This document shows, one piece after another, positions 52,151 through 61,569 of a DNA stretch of 64,000 nt. Numbering within the stretch: the first letter of the stretch is position 1; each line of letters starts with the position of its first letter. A program made the position numbers and the translations under genes. The notes under the pieces were generated by a model, which worked only from the letters and a program-made list of their open reading frames with translations, had not been told where the DNA came from and did no database searches. The stretch is from Zoogloea sp. LCSB751 (GTDB taxonomy: Bacteria > Pseudomonadota > Gammaproteobacteria > Burkholderiales > Rhodocyclaceae): the NCBI RefSeq assembly GCF_002028455.1, contig NZ_MWUM01000019.1, positions 43,393 through 107,392 of the forward strand. Reading direction: 5' to 3'.

Positions 52151-53431
52151 ATGAACCGCCTCGACCAATATCTTGAAGCCGCCCAGCGGGAAAACACTCG
52201 GCTGAGCTACGAGTCGGCCTTGCGACACTTCGAGGTCGAATGGGGAGGCTTCTTGCCGGCCACCACTGACTCAGTTGCCCGCTATCTGGCCGACTACGGC
52301 AGCAAGCTTGCGTCCAGCACGCTGCGCCAGCGTTTGGCAGCGCTGGCACGGTGGCATGCCGATCACGGTTTCGTTGATCCGACCAAAGCCCCCCTGATTC
52401 GCCAGGTTCTCAAGGGCATCCGTGCGCTCCATCCCAGTCAGGAGAAGCAGGCCAAACCCCTCGAACTTGACCGTCTGCAGCATATTGTCGATTGGCTTAA
52501 CCGAGGGATTGCCCTTGCTCAAGAATCTGACGATCGACGGGCGCTCCTCCGGTATACCCGCGATCGGGCACTTGTCCTCGTTGGTTTCTGGCGGGGTTTC
52601 AGAGCCGACGAACTTTCCAGTCTGCGCGTTGAATACATCGAGGTCGTCCCGGGCGAAGGCTTGACCTGCTATCTCCCGCGAAGCAAAGGAGACAGGGAAT
52701 TTGCGGGACGGCGCTTCCAATGTCCGGCCTTGTCGAGACTCTGTCCCGTGACCGCATATTCGACATGGATCGCAACCGCGGGACTCGTTGAGGGTGAGGT
52801 CTTTCGGAAGATTGGGCGATGGGGAAACCTCGCGCCGACGGGACTGCATCCGGGAAGCCTGATCCCGCTGCTGCGGGAGATCTTTGCTGCTGCGGGGATC
52901 GAGGAATCGGGAGACTACAGCAGTCACTCACTGCGCCGAGGCTTTGCAGGGTGGGCCCGGGCCAGCGGTTGGGACGTGAAGGACTTGATGGCCTATGTCG
53001 GCTGGAAGGACATCAAGTCGGCCATGCGTTACATCGATGCAGTGGATTCCGGGCTGCAGGCGCGATTCGAGAAGGGGTTGATCTTGCGGGAGGTGCCTGC
53101 TGAAGATAAAACCGCGCCGGCGGAGTCACGCCTTGCGTCCGAGACTGCCACTGTCCGCGTAAAACTCACGTTGATCCGTCTGAGCGAGTCAGCGCGCGGC
53201 ATGAACCGGGCCCGCCAAGCCATTGAACAGCACTGCTTCGAACCCTTGAACATGCGCCGTATCAACGCGGACGGCTCCGAGTACGAACTGGCGATTCCCC
53301 TTGTATCCAGAGATGCGCTGGACGAAACGATCTATGAGTTGATCGACACGATGTATCAGCTTGCGGATGACAATCACTGCGGACTCGAAACACGCTTCCA
53401 CGAACCTGCGACCAACACCACCTGGGATTGA
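52151..53431 (+). CDS. tyrosine recombinase with a C-terminal extension
   Basis: 426 residues. The N-terminal core-binding part (MNRLDQYLEAAQRENTRLSY) precedes a catalytic domain with R in WRGFRADELSSLR, SHSLRRGFAGWA (HxxR), VGWKDIKSAM and nucleophile in RYIDAVDSG. After the tyrosine there are ~100 more residues (ETATVRVKLTLIRLSESARG ... ADDNHCGLETRFHEP) that standard recombinases lack. It overlaps or abuts two further genes in one unit. It may serve cointegrate resolution of the Tn4652-like element or island excision. No good ribosome site precedes the ATG. Confidence 0.82.
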   Translation: MNRLDQYLEAAQRENTRLSYESALRHFEVEWGGFLPATTDSVARYLADYGSKLASSTLRQRLAALARWHADHGFVDPTKAPLIRQVLKGIRALHPSQEKQAKPLELDRLQHIVDWLNRGIALAQESDDRRALLRYTRDRALVLVGFWRGFRADELSSLRVEYIEVVPGEGLTCYLPRSKGDREFAGRRFQCPALSRLCPVTAYSTWIATAGLVEGEVFRKIGRWGNLAPTGLHPGSLIPLLREIFAAAGIEESGDYSSHSLRRGFAGWARASGWDVKDLMAYVGWKDIKSAMRYIDAVDSGLQARFEKGLILREVPAEDKTAPAESRLASETATVRVKLTLIRLSESARGMNRARQAIEQHCFEPLNMRRINADGSEYELAIPLVSRDALDETIYELIDTMYQLADDNHCGLETRFHEPATNTTWD

Positions 53432-53436
53432 TTCAC

Positions 53437-54102
53437 ATGGATAACGATTTGGGCTCCTTCCTCGTTTTTCGGGAACTGACGGTGCGCGGCCTCTCTCCCG
53501 CCCTTGAGCGCTTGGGAGATGTGATCCAGGAGCACTTGCCCACACACTGGCTACGCGACAAGGCCAAGGAGCAGGAAAATACCCGCATGTTCGGCGATAG
53601 ATCGCTGCTTGTTTTCGAGAGGGATGGTTCTGGAGGGTTACCCGCTTCCGGGGTCGCCATGCTGACTGACGGCGAGAAAGCGGAGGTCGTCAACATCGTC
53701 CCGCTCGAAAAAAGTCAGTTGTCCGTCCAGGAGTACAACGCAGTCCTGGTTGAACTGACCACAAGCGCGATACAACCTGCTGCTGTGGCATTGGGGCTCA
53801 AATGCGAACTCACCGACGACTTGAAGCCTTTTACGGCATGGGTCAGCCCCGCGGCAGGGGACGCCTTGCGGCGCTTCAGCATTCTGGCCAACCATGGAAC
53901 AGGCTCGGCCCACACGCTGGACAGGGAGCGCTGGTTTGCTTTTCTTCTGCACTGCCATCAAGACCGATGCGAACTGGACACGGACATGCTGCAGCGATGG
54001 CTGATGGAGCAAGGAGGCTGGACCTTCGAGCGTGCAAGTGATCTGGCCATCGAATATGAGTTCGGACGAGGCCTTTTGAAATTTGCCGAGCAGAACGCAT
54101 GA
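53437..54102 (+). CDS. unknown protein between recombinase and PIN gene
   Basis: 221 residues, soluble, mixed alpha/beta look: MDNDLGSFLVFRELTVRGLS ... FERASDLAIEYEFGRGLLKF. It starts 5 bases after the recombinase stop and its own stop overlaps the PIN gene start by four bases (ATGA). I recognise no domain. Position suggests an antitoxin-like or adaptor partner of the PIN nuclease. The C-terminal acidic helical part could be an interaction surface; this is inference. Confidence 0.65.
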   Translation: MDNDLGSFLVFRELTVRGLSPALERLGDVIQEHLPTHWLRDKAKEQENTRMFGDRSLLVFERDGSGGLPASGVAMLTDGEKAEVVNIVPLEKSQLSVQEYNAVLVELTTSAIQPAAVALGLKCELTDDLKPFTAWVSPAAGDALRRFSILANHGTGSAHTLDRERWFAFLLHCHQDRCELDTDMLQRWLMEQGGWTFERASDLAIEYEFGRGLLKFAEQNA

Positions 54103-54791
54103 GCACCGACGATGAGGACGTTCGTCGGCCGTGGGTCTTCATTCTCGATACCTGTGTCCTGCTGGATATCGTTCGATCGCCAGTCCGACGCGAATTCTCC
54201 CCAGAGAGTTCACGAGCACTCGTCGATGTCTCCAGCCGGGTACGCGCTCAAGCTCAGGAATTCCGTATCGTCATCCCTTCGCTAGTTCGCGAAGAGTTTG
54301 AACTGAACCTACCAAAGGTCCAAGATGACGCGGTTCAAGAGCTTTCCCGGACGCTGTCGAATCTCTCCCATGCACACCAGACACTGGACATTCTGTTAGC
54401 CCGAACGCCGAGCCCTTTGACTCATGACGCGGCCCAATGGATCGCGGATTGCGTAAGCTTTGCGCGAGACCTGATCAATGCCGCCCAAGAGCTCCCGACC
54501 TCCGACGAAGATGTCCGACGTGCGGGCATGCGCTCCTTGAAAGGCGTTGCGCCTGCGAAGCGGGGCAAATCCAGCTTGCCGGATTGTGTGATTACCGAAT
54601 TCGCACTGCGTATCGCCCGAGAAAACCTCCAGAATGCCGGCGCGCCCTCAGTCCTTTTCATCAGCTCCAACGATGCCGACTACTGTGACGGCCGACGCCT
54701 CACTGCATCGCTACAGACTGAATTCGATGCTGCAGGCCTGGGTTTCTGCAGAAACTGGGCGGAGTCTCGCGGAAGCATCATGCGCCGGTAG
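54099..54791 (+). CDS. PIN-domain ribonuclease-like protein
   Basis: 230 residues. The acidic PIN residues are seen in VFILDTCVLLDIVRSP (first Asp), VREEFELNLPK (Glu), SLPDCVITEFALRIA (Asp) and LFISSNDADYCD (last Asp pair). The large insert resembles the longer DUF4935-like PIN group rather than VapC. Such proteins cleave RNA. The gene is translationally coupled to the unknown gene before it and part of a trio with a recombinase. A toxin or defence role is likely but unproven. Confidence 0.75.
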   Translation: MSTDDEDVRRPWVFILDTCVLLDIVRSPVRREFSPESSRALVDVSSRVRAQAQEFRIVIPSLVREEFELNLPKVQDDAVQELSRTLSNLSHAHQTLDILLARTPSPLTHDAAQWIADCVSFARDLINAAQELPTSDEDVRRAGMRSLKGVAPAKRGKSSLPDCVITEFALRIARENLQNAGAPSVLFISSNDADYCDGRRLTASLQTEFDAAGLGFCRNWAESRGSIMRR

Positions 54792-54808
54792 GTGAAGACC
54801 CATGCCGA

Positions 54809-55165
54809 TCAATCCTCTAAGTGGGGTTCAAGATCCGCGAGGGGCTGAATCGCGTCTGCAATGTCGCAGCACGCCCTGGCCACCGACTGAAGCTCTTCTA
54901 CCAGCGCAGCTGCCGCCTCCCACAAATCCTCCTTATAGGGCTCACTAAGCGGAGCACCGTTGATCACCGTGTGGGCCATACGGTGAAGGCGCAGGATGTC
55001 GTCTCGAATCCCATTGCTCTGTTTGAGGCGCCGCATGATCGGCTCCAGGTGTTCAACCTGCCTCAGCAACTCAGTTGTGTCATAGCCGTCTTGCAGATCA
55101 ACCAGTTTGGCCGCGTTCACGTCGCCGTACGGCGTTGTTAAAAAGTTCGGAGGCGGTATTTTCAT
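54809..55165 (-). CDS. TnpC-like accessory protein of a Tn4652-type element
   Basis: 118 residues, helical, with MKIPPPNFLTTPYGDVNAAK at the start and a heptad-like middle (TTELLRQVEHLEPIMRRLKQ). Its ATG overlaps the tnpA stop by four bases. In Tn4652 a ~120-residue protein, TnpC, is encoded next to tnpA and lowers transposase level after transcription. Size and position match. I cannot confirm sequence identity, so the symbol is left empty. Confidence 0.6.
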   Translation of the reverse strand: MKIPPPNFLTTPYGDVNAAKLVDLQDGYDTTELLRQVEHLEPIMRRLKQSNGIRDDILRLHRMAHTVINGAPLSEPYKEDLWEAAAALVEELQSVARACCDIADAIQPLADLEPHLED

Positions 55166-58100
55166 TTTGATTCAGCCTTGGTTTTTGCCTGCCGCGCATA
55201 TTGGACGGAGGCCGCAGCCTCTTTGAACGTGGTGTCGCCAATCCAGGCTTCGGGCTTGCGATTGAGTTTGAGGCTGTAAACCCCGAAACGCTTCACGTGC
55301 GCCACCTGGTAGGGACTCAGGAAGGACACTTCCTCGTCCGAAATCATCCATCCCTCCCGCTTCATGCGTTGAAGCGTCCGGATCATGTCAACAGTGTTAT
55401 GGAGAATCAGGGCTGAAGCCACGAGATCGTTGTAGCGCAACCGCTTCTGCTGCTCGTCCGGCTCATTGACGGCGATGACGTCTCCACCGAATGAGACCCA
55501 TTTTGCAAAGCCGTTATAGGACTCGACCTTGTTGGTGTTGGCCGTGATCTCCTGGCGCATCTCCCGGTTGCCGATCCACTCCAACAGGAACATGGTCCGA
55601 ACGACATTCCCCAACTCTTGAGCAGCGAAGAAAAGACGGTTCTTGCGACTGCTGGAGCCCAGCTTACGGAGCAGCGTGGCGGAAGAGATCCGGCCCGCGT
55701 AGATGGAAAGCGCAACCTGCATCAGGTCTTTCCAGTGGCGCTCGATCAACTCCCAGTTCACCACACCGGAGAACAGGCGGTTGATGTGTTCGTATTTCGC
55801 GGCCTTTTCAGGTCGGTAGAGCGTCAAATTCTTCCAGTTCCGGATTCTGGGCATCAGCTTGATGCCCAGAAGATGGGTAAAGGCGAAAACCGTCGAAGAC
55901 TGCCCCTGAGTGTCGGAATGCACCGTATCGGATTCGACAGACAGGCCCGCCTTGAGCAACCCTTCGATGACGTAAATGGCCTCCCAGACACCGGGAGCGA
56001 TGAAGTGCCGGAACACCGCGATGTAGTTGTTGGCAACGTGGCGGTAAGCCACAGCGCCCATCTTGCGATACCGAAAATGGTATCCGGCCAGCAGATTCTC
56101 GTCGAAGAAGTCGTATTGCGTACCGTCGGCGGCAACGGTCTTGCCGTCCCCCCAGATCTTGGGCAGATCCAGCCGAAGATAGACCTCGTTGAGTTCGCGC
56201 TGAGCGGCTTCGAGGCTCTCGATCGACAAGTGGCGGCGATTAACGAACGAGAGCATGTGCGGCGTGATGCCGTTGTTGCTTAGATGCCTCGCGGCCTGAC
56301 TAGGACCCAGGTTGCAACCCATGGCAAAGATGGTCAGCAGATAGCGTTCGGCAGGCTGCTTGATCTTGGCCATGTTGCCGGAAAGCGGGCCGAAATGTCG
56401 GGTGAATCCCACCCATTGCTCGATGTTTCCCAGCACGTCAAGGATGTGCCGTGAGGGCATGCGTTCCGTCAGCGCATTCTGCAGTGCCACCGCGGATTGC
56501 GGGATTTCGCGGGCAGTCGTCTTACGCAGCACCGGCTCTCCGAAGGCATTCAGAATCACGTCACCATGGCACTCGGGAAACCTCTCGTCCAACGTCTGTG
56601 CAGTCTTGCTGAGTGCGTCGCGTAGTCCCTTCACAAAGTCATCCGACTTGAGCGGAAGTCCGATTTTCTCGCAGTAGGCGGGAAGGAGTGCCTGGCACTC
56701 TTCCCAGGGAATCAACTGATCACGGTAATCCGCGAATTCCTCCGAACCGGCGATGCTGAGATCCCCCGCGCGCAGATCCTCTGCCAGGTGTGAGAACACG
56801 CAGATTTCCAGGTGACGACGGCTGATTCCTGCATGGATGCCAGCAGTATCGCCGGTGCGCAGAAGCTTGCGCCAGCGTTCCGCGGCGAACGAGAGGTCTA
56901 CGCTGTCTCCAATCCAGTCGATGCGATGCTTGTCCTGATACAGCTTGATGACTTCAAGCGCGTCGATCAATGTTCGATCCTGGCTGGTCGGACGAATATC
57001 AAGAAGATGTGCGAGCCTGAAGAGCAACGAGCGGTGAGGCCGGAAATGCTTCCAGATCAACGGCAGATAATTATTGCCGCTGCTGGCCTGTATCTGAGCA
57101 CAGCGCTCTCGAACCTGTTCGATGCCTCCCGCAGGCTCAAGATACTCTCGAATCTGGGCGCCGGCAGCAGCATTGTCTGGCTCGTCCGCCAGGATCGACA
57201 ACACACCGTCCAATGTTCCGACAAGGCGCTCGACCTGACCCCGCTGGTCGATCTGTATCCTTTCCAGCTCTTCCTTCGCGCGTTTGTGAATGGTGGCCAC
57301 GCGGCGAAGGAACATTTCAGTCAGCTGATCTCGGGCGCGAACCTGCATGCGGTGGATCAGAGCAACCATCAGCGTGTAACGCTTGGCTTCGCCACACTCC
57401 TTCAGTTCCGATACATCGTAGACCATCGCCTGTCCGGCAAAATAACGCACCTTGGTGTCCGGGATTCCCTCGAAGACCCTCTCCAACCCAGGGATCGACT
57501 CCAGCCACTCCAGGTGATCAACCAGTGTTTCCAAGTGCTTGCGGGTCGGGCGTTTCGCTGATTTCTTGAGCCGGTTGTATTCACTTTGGCGCTGCTCGAA
57601 CTTGTCCGTCTGCAGGAGCGCTTTTAGGTTTTCACGGTGCGCGTCGCCGATGCGCCCAGAAACCGATTCGAAAATCCGCGTCTGCACCGCGACATGGGCT
57701 CTCTCAGCCAGATCCTCCAGCGTCGAGAAGGCCGGGAGTTCGTATCGCACCATGATCAACCCCTCGATCATGGCATTGATGATGTCGGATCGTTGATCTA
57801 GCAGCTCAGCAGCATCGAGAGCAAGGCGTTCGGTCCGAGCCATCGAGTTCGCACCGCCGGCATAGAAAGACTGCACCTTGAGATATTCAAGAATTGCCGT
57901 TCGACGACGAGACAGCCTCATTCCATCTGAGTAATCGAAAGCGATCGAGTCACCGAGTTTCAGCTGTTTGCGGATGTGATTGATGACTTCAGGCGGGATG
58001 GACTCTTCTGGAGGGAAGTGCCAAAGATGCTGAAAGCACTTGAGCAATACTGCCAGACTGAGTCTTGCAGAAGCTGACCGTGCTTTGGCGTGTAGCCAAG

Positions 58101-58209
58101 GAATGTCATCCTCGGGGAGCGGGAAAAACTGCTCCAAATCATCTTGGGAGTAGAAGCTCAGGAACTGGGGGTACGCCGTGTTCTCAAGAGATGCCACCTG
58201 ACACTCCAC
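55162..58209 (-). CDS. tnpA: Tn3-family transposase (Tn4651/Tn4652-like)
   Basis: 1015 residues from a GTG start. The C-terminal DDE domain shows the three acids: Asp in TVAADGTQYDFF, Asp in TVHSDTQGQSSTVFAF and Glu in NTNKVESYNGFAKWVSFGG. The N-terminal region (FLSFYSQDDLEQFFPLPEDD) and length fit the family. It catalyses replicative transposition. Downstream it is coupled to the TnpC-like gene. Upstream, 99 bases separate it from a 47-bp terminal repeat. The gene appears full length, so the element could be active if a second end exists. Confidence 0.94.
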   Translation of the reverse strand: MECQVASLENTAYPQFLSFYSQDDLEQFFPLPEDDIPWLHAKARSASARLSLAVLLKCFQHLWHFPPEESIPPEVINHIRKQLKLGDSIAFDYSDGMRLSRRRTAILEYLKVQSFYAGGANSMARTERLALDAAELLDQRSDIINAMIEGLIMVRYELPAFSTLEDLAERAHVAVQTRIFESVSGRIGDAHRENLKALLQTDKFEQRQSEYNRLKKSAKRPTRKHLETLVDHLEWLESIPGLERVFEGIPDTKVRYFAGQAMVYDVSELKECGEAKRYTLMVALIHRMQVRARDQLTEMFLRRVATIHKRAKEELERIQIDQRGQVERLVGTLDGVLSILADEPDNAAAGAQIREYLEPAGGIEQVRERCAQIQASSGNNYLPLIWKHFRPHRSLLFRLAHLLDIRPTSQDRTLIDALEVIKLYQDKHRIDWIGDSVDLSFAAERWRKLLRTGDTAGIHAGISRRHLEICVFSHLAEDLRAGDLSIAGSEEFADYRDQLIPWEECQALLPAYCEKIGLPLKSDDFVKGLRDALSKTAQTLDERFPECHGDVILNAFGEPVLRKTTAREIPQSAVALQNALTERMPSRHILDVLGNIEQWVGFTRHFGPLSGNMAKIKQPAERYLLTIFAMGCNLGPSQAARHLSNNGITPHMLSFVNRRHLSIESLEAAQRELNEVYLRLDLPKIWGDGKTVAADGTQYDFFDENLLAGYHFRYRKMGAVAYRHVANNYIAVFRHFIAPGVWEAIYVIEGLLKAGLSVESDTVHSDTQGQSSTVFAFTHLLGIKLMPRIRNWKNLTLYRPEKAAKYEHINRLFSGVVNWELIERHWKDLMQVALSIYAGRISSATLLRKLGSSSRKNRLFFAAQELGNVVRTMFLLEWIGNREMRQEITANTNKVESYNGFAKWVSFGGDVIAVNEPDEQQKRLRYNDLVASALILHNTVDMIRTLQRMKREGWMISDEEVSFLSPYQVAHVKRFGVYSLKLNRKPEAWIGDTTFKEAAASVQYARQAKTKAESK

Positions 58210-58254
58210 CGTCGTTATCGGACGGATGTCAGTCTAAGGTATTTTCCCGCGGTC

Positions 58255-61200
58255 ATGCAGATACTCAACGATCCGACGTTGAAATTTGCACTCATACAAA
58301 ACAAAGACTTACAGGGGATATGTATATGTTTTCCCTTCATCCCGGTCATACCCCGGCTGCAGTTGCTCAACACCGACGGCTATTGGCTGCGGAGCACCGA
58401 TCCTGCGGAAGAATGGGGCTTCCTGCTGAAGCGCCCCTACAATTTCGGCACCCGTTACCCGGAAGCCTGGCATGCCATCACTGCCGCGGACAACGGCCAG
58501 CAACTCATCGCCGACGACATCTGGACCTGGTCCACCGTCGCATTGTCAAAAAGCTATGAGGGCCGTGTCGAAACCCGCAATACCTGGAAAGTGATCAGCC
58601 GCCTGCCGAACGAGGGCCTGGCGCAACTGCGCTGGGAGGTCTGGTCGCAAATCGTCGTCGGCACCCTCCTGCTCCTGACCCTTTTTGCTGTCGGATGTCG
58701 CCGGCTGGTCATTTCGAACGCCCAGCGCAACGCCTTCCACAACGCCGAGCAGATCGCCCGTGAAGAAGCCCGGGCCACCCAACTGCTTTACCAGGCTCAA
58801 CAGAACTTCCAGGTCGTCTTCGAAGCCAACTCCAACGGTCTCGCGGTGGTGGACGTGAATAGCCGGATCGTCATGGCCAACAGGGAATTGGACCGGATAT
58901 TCGGCTACGCCCACAAGGAACTGATCGGACAGCCGCTCAGTCGGCTGTTGCCGGACGAGAGCCGCGACGCCCATGCATCCTTTCTTGCCGCCTACTTTGA
59001 CCAACCGTTCAACCGCAAGATGGGCAAGGGCGATGCCCTGTACGGCAAGCGCAAGAATGGCAGCCTGTTCCCCATCGAAGTCGGCCTGAGCCACTTTCGC
59101 GACAACGACCAGGATTTCGCGCTGGCCAATGTGGCCGACTTCACCGAACGCAACCGTGCCGAGGCGCTCGAGAAATTCCGCAGCGGCGCTCTGCAACTCA
59201 TTGTCGAGGGCGCTCCACTGGAGAAGATCCTCGACACCATCGTGCACGGCATCGAGAGAATCGACCCGACCGCCCTGTGCAGCATCCTGCTCATCGGCCC
59301 CGAGGGCGGACAGCTGCTGCACAGCGCGGCCGCCAACCTGCCCAGTTTCTACATGACGGCCATCGACGGCTTACCCGTGGCCCCGGGGGAAGGCTCATGC
59401 GGCACAGCCGCCCATTCGGGTCAGCGGGTGATCGTCGAGGACATTCGGTCACACCCCTTCTGGACCAGATATCGGGACATCGCGGTACAAGCCGGGCTCG
59501 CCTCATGCTGGTCGGAACCCATCAAGGATTCGGGCCAGCACGTGCTGGGCACCTTCGCCATTTATCACCGTACACCGTCCCTGCCCACTCCGAACGACAT
59601 CCAGCTGATCAGCCACGTATCCACGCTGGCCTCCCTCGCAATCGAACGCAAATACGCCGAACTCGCGCTGGCCAACTACCGGGACCATCTGGAGAACCTG
59701 GTCGAGGACCGCTCACGCACCATCAAGGAGCTCAACCTGCAGCTCGAGAAGCGGGTCGAGGAGGCCGAGGATGCCAACCGGGCAAAAAGCACCTTCCTCG
59801 CCAACATGTCCCATGAGATCCGCACGCCACTGAACGTGATCATCGGCTTCTCACAATTGCTGAAGAAACCCATCGCCGGCACGGCGCACGCCGCCAAGCT
59901 GGACGAAATCGTCGCCGCGGGACGCCACCTGCTGGCGATCATCAATGACATTCTCGACCTCTCGAAGATCGAGGCCGAACAGATACACCTGCAGAGCCAG
60001 CCTTTCCGTATCCCGGCCGTCATCGATCACGCCTACAGCATGCTGGCCATGCAGGCTGAAGAAAAAGGTCTGGACCTGCGCAGGGATATCGACGGGCGCC
60101 TGAACGACATCGTCGTCATCGGCGACTCCCTCAGACTGGGGCAGATCCTCATCAACTTCATCAACAACGCGGTCAAGTTCAGCGAGCACGGGAGCATCAT
60201 CATCCACGCCCGGCTGGATGAACTGCACGATGAGATGGTTACGGTGAGGTTCGAGGTCGAAGACAAAGGTATCGGCATTTCACCGGACCAGCAGTCGCGT
60301 CTGTTTCAGGCCTTCAGCCAGGCCGACGCCTCGACATCGCGCAAGTACGGTGGAACAGGACTGGGACTGGTCATCTCGCGCAAGCTCGCCATGCTGATGG
60401 GCGGCGACGCCGGCGTACGCAGTCAACCAGGCGCAGGCAGCACGTTCTGGTTCACTGCCCGGCTGGCCCTTGGCCGCCCGGACATGCTGCTCCAGACGTC
60501 CGGACCTGACGTGGACGATGCCCCGATCCGCTCCGGTGCCAAGGTTCTTCTCGTGGAAGACAATGAACTCAATCAGGATGTGGCCAAGGAGATCCTCGCC
60601 GAGTTCGGACTCACGGTGGACATCGCCAACCACGGGGCGGAAGCCATCGACGTGGTCAAGCTCAAATCCTACGACCTCATCCTGATGGACATGCAGATGC
60701 CCGTCATGGACGGTCTGGAGGCCACCCGGCGCATCCGGGCCCTCCCGGGACTCGAGCGCGTTCCCATCGTCGCGATGACCGCCAACGCCTTCGACGAGGA
60801 CCGCAAACGCTGCGAAGAGGCCGGCATGAGCGACTTCGTTGCCAAGCCGGTCGAACCTCTCATCCTCTACCGGACCCTGCTCCGCTGGCTCGGGACCGAC
60901 AGCACGACACAGCCCCCGACGGGCGAATCGCCATCCATCATGCCATCCACGATTGAAGCCCCGACGACGGCAAACGCCGACGAACGGGAAGCAGGCCAGG
61001 ATCTGCCCGTCATCGCGTTCGAGCGCGGTATCTCCATCTGGAAAAGCAAGGAAAAACACTTGAGCTTCCTGCAGAAGTTCGCCAGCCAGTTCGGCAACTT
61101 TGCCACGCAACTGGATGCGGCGAGTCCGGCAGATCGGGGCGCATTGATCCACAGGATCCGGGGCGCCGCCGCCAACGTCGGGCTGGAATGGCTGGCTGAC

Positions 61201-61569
61201 ACTGCCAGGACCGCCGAAGAGCAGCTCAAGCGGCAGGAGGATTGCAGTGCTGCCCTCGATGAGTTCAGGTACGCCCTGTCCATCACTCTTGCGCGAATCC
61301 CCGTCAACGCCCCGCCCTGCCCTCCGGCCGCCACCAGTCCGCCGCCTGCCGGCCCTGGCCTGGAGGAACTCTTCGGGCAACTGCGGGTGGCGCTGCAGGG
61401 GGACAACCCGGATGACGTGGAACCTTTCATCGCCCAGCTCCTGTCTCACGTACGTGCTGAGCAACTCAAGGCCCTGATCGATGCTGTCTCACGCTACGAT
61501 TTCCGCGGAGCCGAAACGGTGCTCGCATCGCTCGCCCGGGAGCTCGGCATAGTCAACGGAGGTCGATGA
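58255..61569 (+). CDS. hybrid histidine kinase, 5' end replaced by a transposon end
   Basis: The frame runs through the transposon repeat into kinase sequence at about 58355. The visible kinase starts mid-sensor (LQLLNTDGYWLRSTDP), then a membrane span (about nt 58640-58700), PAS (FEANSNGLAVVDVNSRIVMA), GAF, phospho-acceptor helix (ANMSHEIRTPLNVIIGF) and ATPase (GGTGLGLVISRK). Next come a receiver (LLVEDNELNQDVA; MDMQMPVMDGLEA) and a C-terminal Hpt domain (ALIHRIRGAAANVG). The N-terminal membrane helix and first half of the sensor are missing. The ATG at 58255 inside the element could start a chimeric product. Probably defective in signal input. Confidence 0.8.
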   Translation: MQILNDPTLKFALIQNKDLQGICICFPFIPVIPRLQLLNTDGYWLRSTDPAEEWGFLLKRPYNFGTRYPEAWHAITAADNGQQLIADDIWTWSTVALSKSYEGRVETRNTWKVISRLPNEGLAQLRWEVWSQIVVGTLLLLTLFAVGCRRLVISNAQRNAFHNAEQIAREEARATQLLYQAQQNFQVVFEANSNGLAVVDVNSRIVMANRELDRIFGYAHKELIGQPLSRLLPDESRDAHASFLAAYFDQPFNRKMGKGDALYGKRKNGSLFPIEVGLSHFRDNDQDFALANVADFTERNRAEALEKFRSGALQLIVEGAPLEKILDTIVHGIERIDPTALCSILLIGPEGGQLLHSAAANLPSFYMTAIDGLPVAPGEGSCGTAAHSGQRVIVEDIRSHPFWTRYRDIAVQAGLASCWSEPIKDSGQHVLGTFAIYHRTPSLPTPNDIQLISHVSTLASLAIERKYAELALANYRDHLENLVEDRSRTIKELNLQLEKRVEEAEDANRAKSTFLANMSHEIRTPLNVIIGFSQLLKKPIAGTAHAAKLDEIVAAGRHLLAIINDILDLSKIEAEQIHLQSQPFRIPAVIDHAYSMLAMQAEEKGLDLRRDIDGRLNDIVVIGDSLRLGQILINFINNAVKFSEHGSIIIHARLDELHDEMVTVRFEVEDKGIGISPDQQSRLFQAFSQADASTSRKYGGTGLGLVISRKLAMLMGGDAGVRSQPGAGSTFWFTARLALGRPDMLLQTSGPDVDDAPIRSGAKVLLVEDNELNQDVAKEILAEFGLTVDIANHGAEAIDVVKLKSYDLILMDMQMPVMDGLEATRRIRALPGLERVPIVAMTANAFDEDRKRCEEAGMSDFVAKPVEPLILYRTLLRWLGTDSTTQPPTGESPSIMPSTIEAPTTANADEREAGQDLPVIAFERGISIWKSKEKHLSFLQKFASQFGNFATQLDAASPADRGALIHRIRGAAANVGLEWLADTARTAEEQLKRQEDCSAALDEFRYALSITLARIPVNAPPCPPAATSPPPAGPGLEELFGQLRVALQGDNPDDVEPFIAQLLSHVRAEQLKALIDAVSRYDFRGAETVLASLARELGIVNGGR
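58308..58354. repeat. 47-bp terminal inverted repeat of the Tn4652-like element (right end)
   Basis: Reading inward from 58354 on the minus strand it begins GGGGTATGACCGGGATGAAG, contains the palindromic centre ATATACATAT and ends CCCCTGTAAG at 58308. GGGG at the tip, TAAG at the inner end and a length of 46-47 bp fit Tn4651/Tn4652/Tn5041-type ends. Outside it the sequence is the interrupted hybrid kinase gene; the first outside bases are GGCTG, a possible 5-bp target duplication. The matching left end was not found in the window. Confidence 0.65.
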
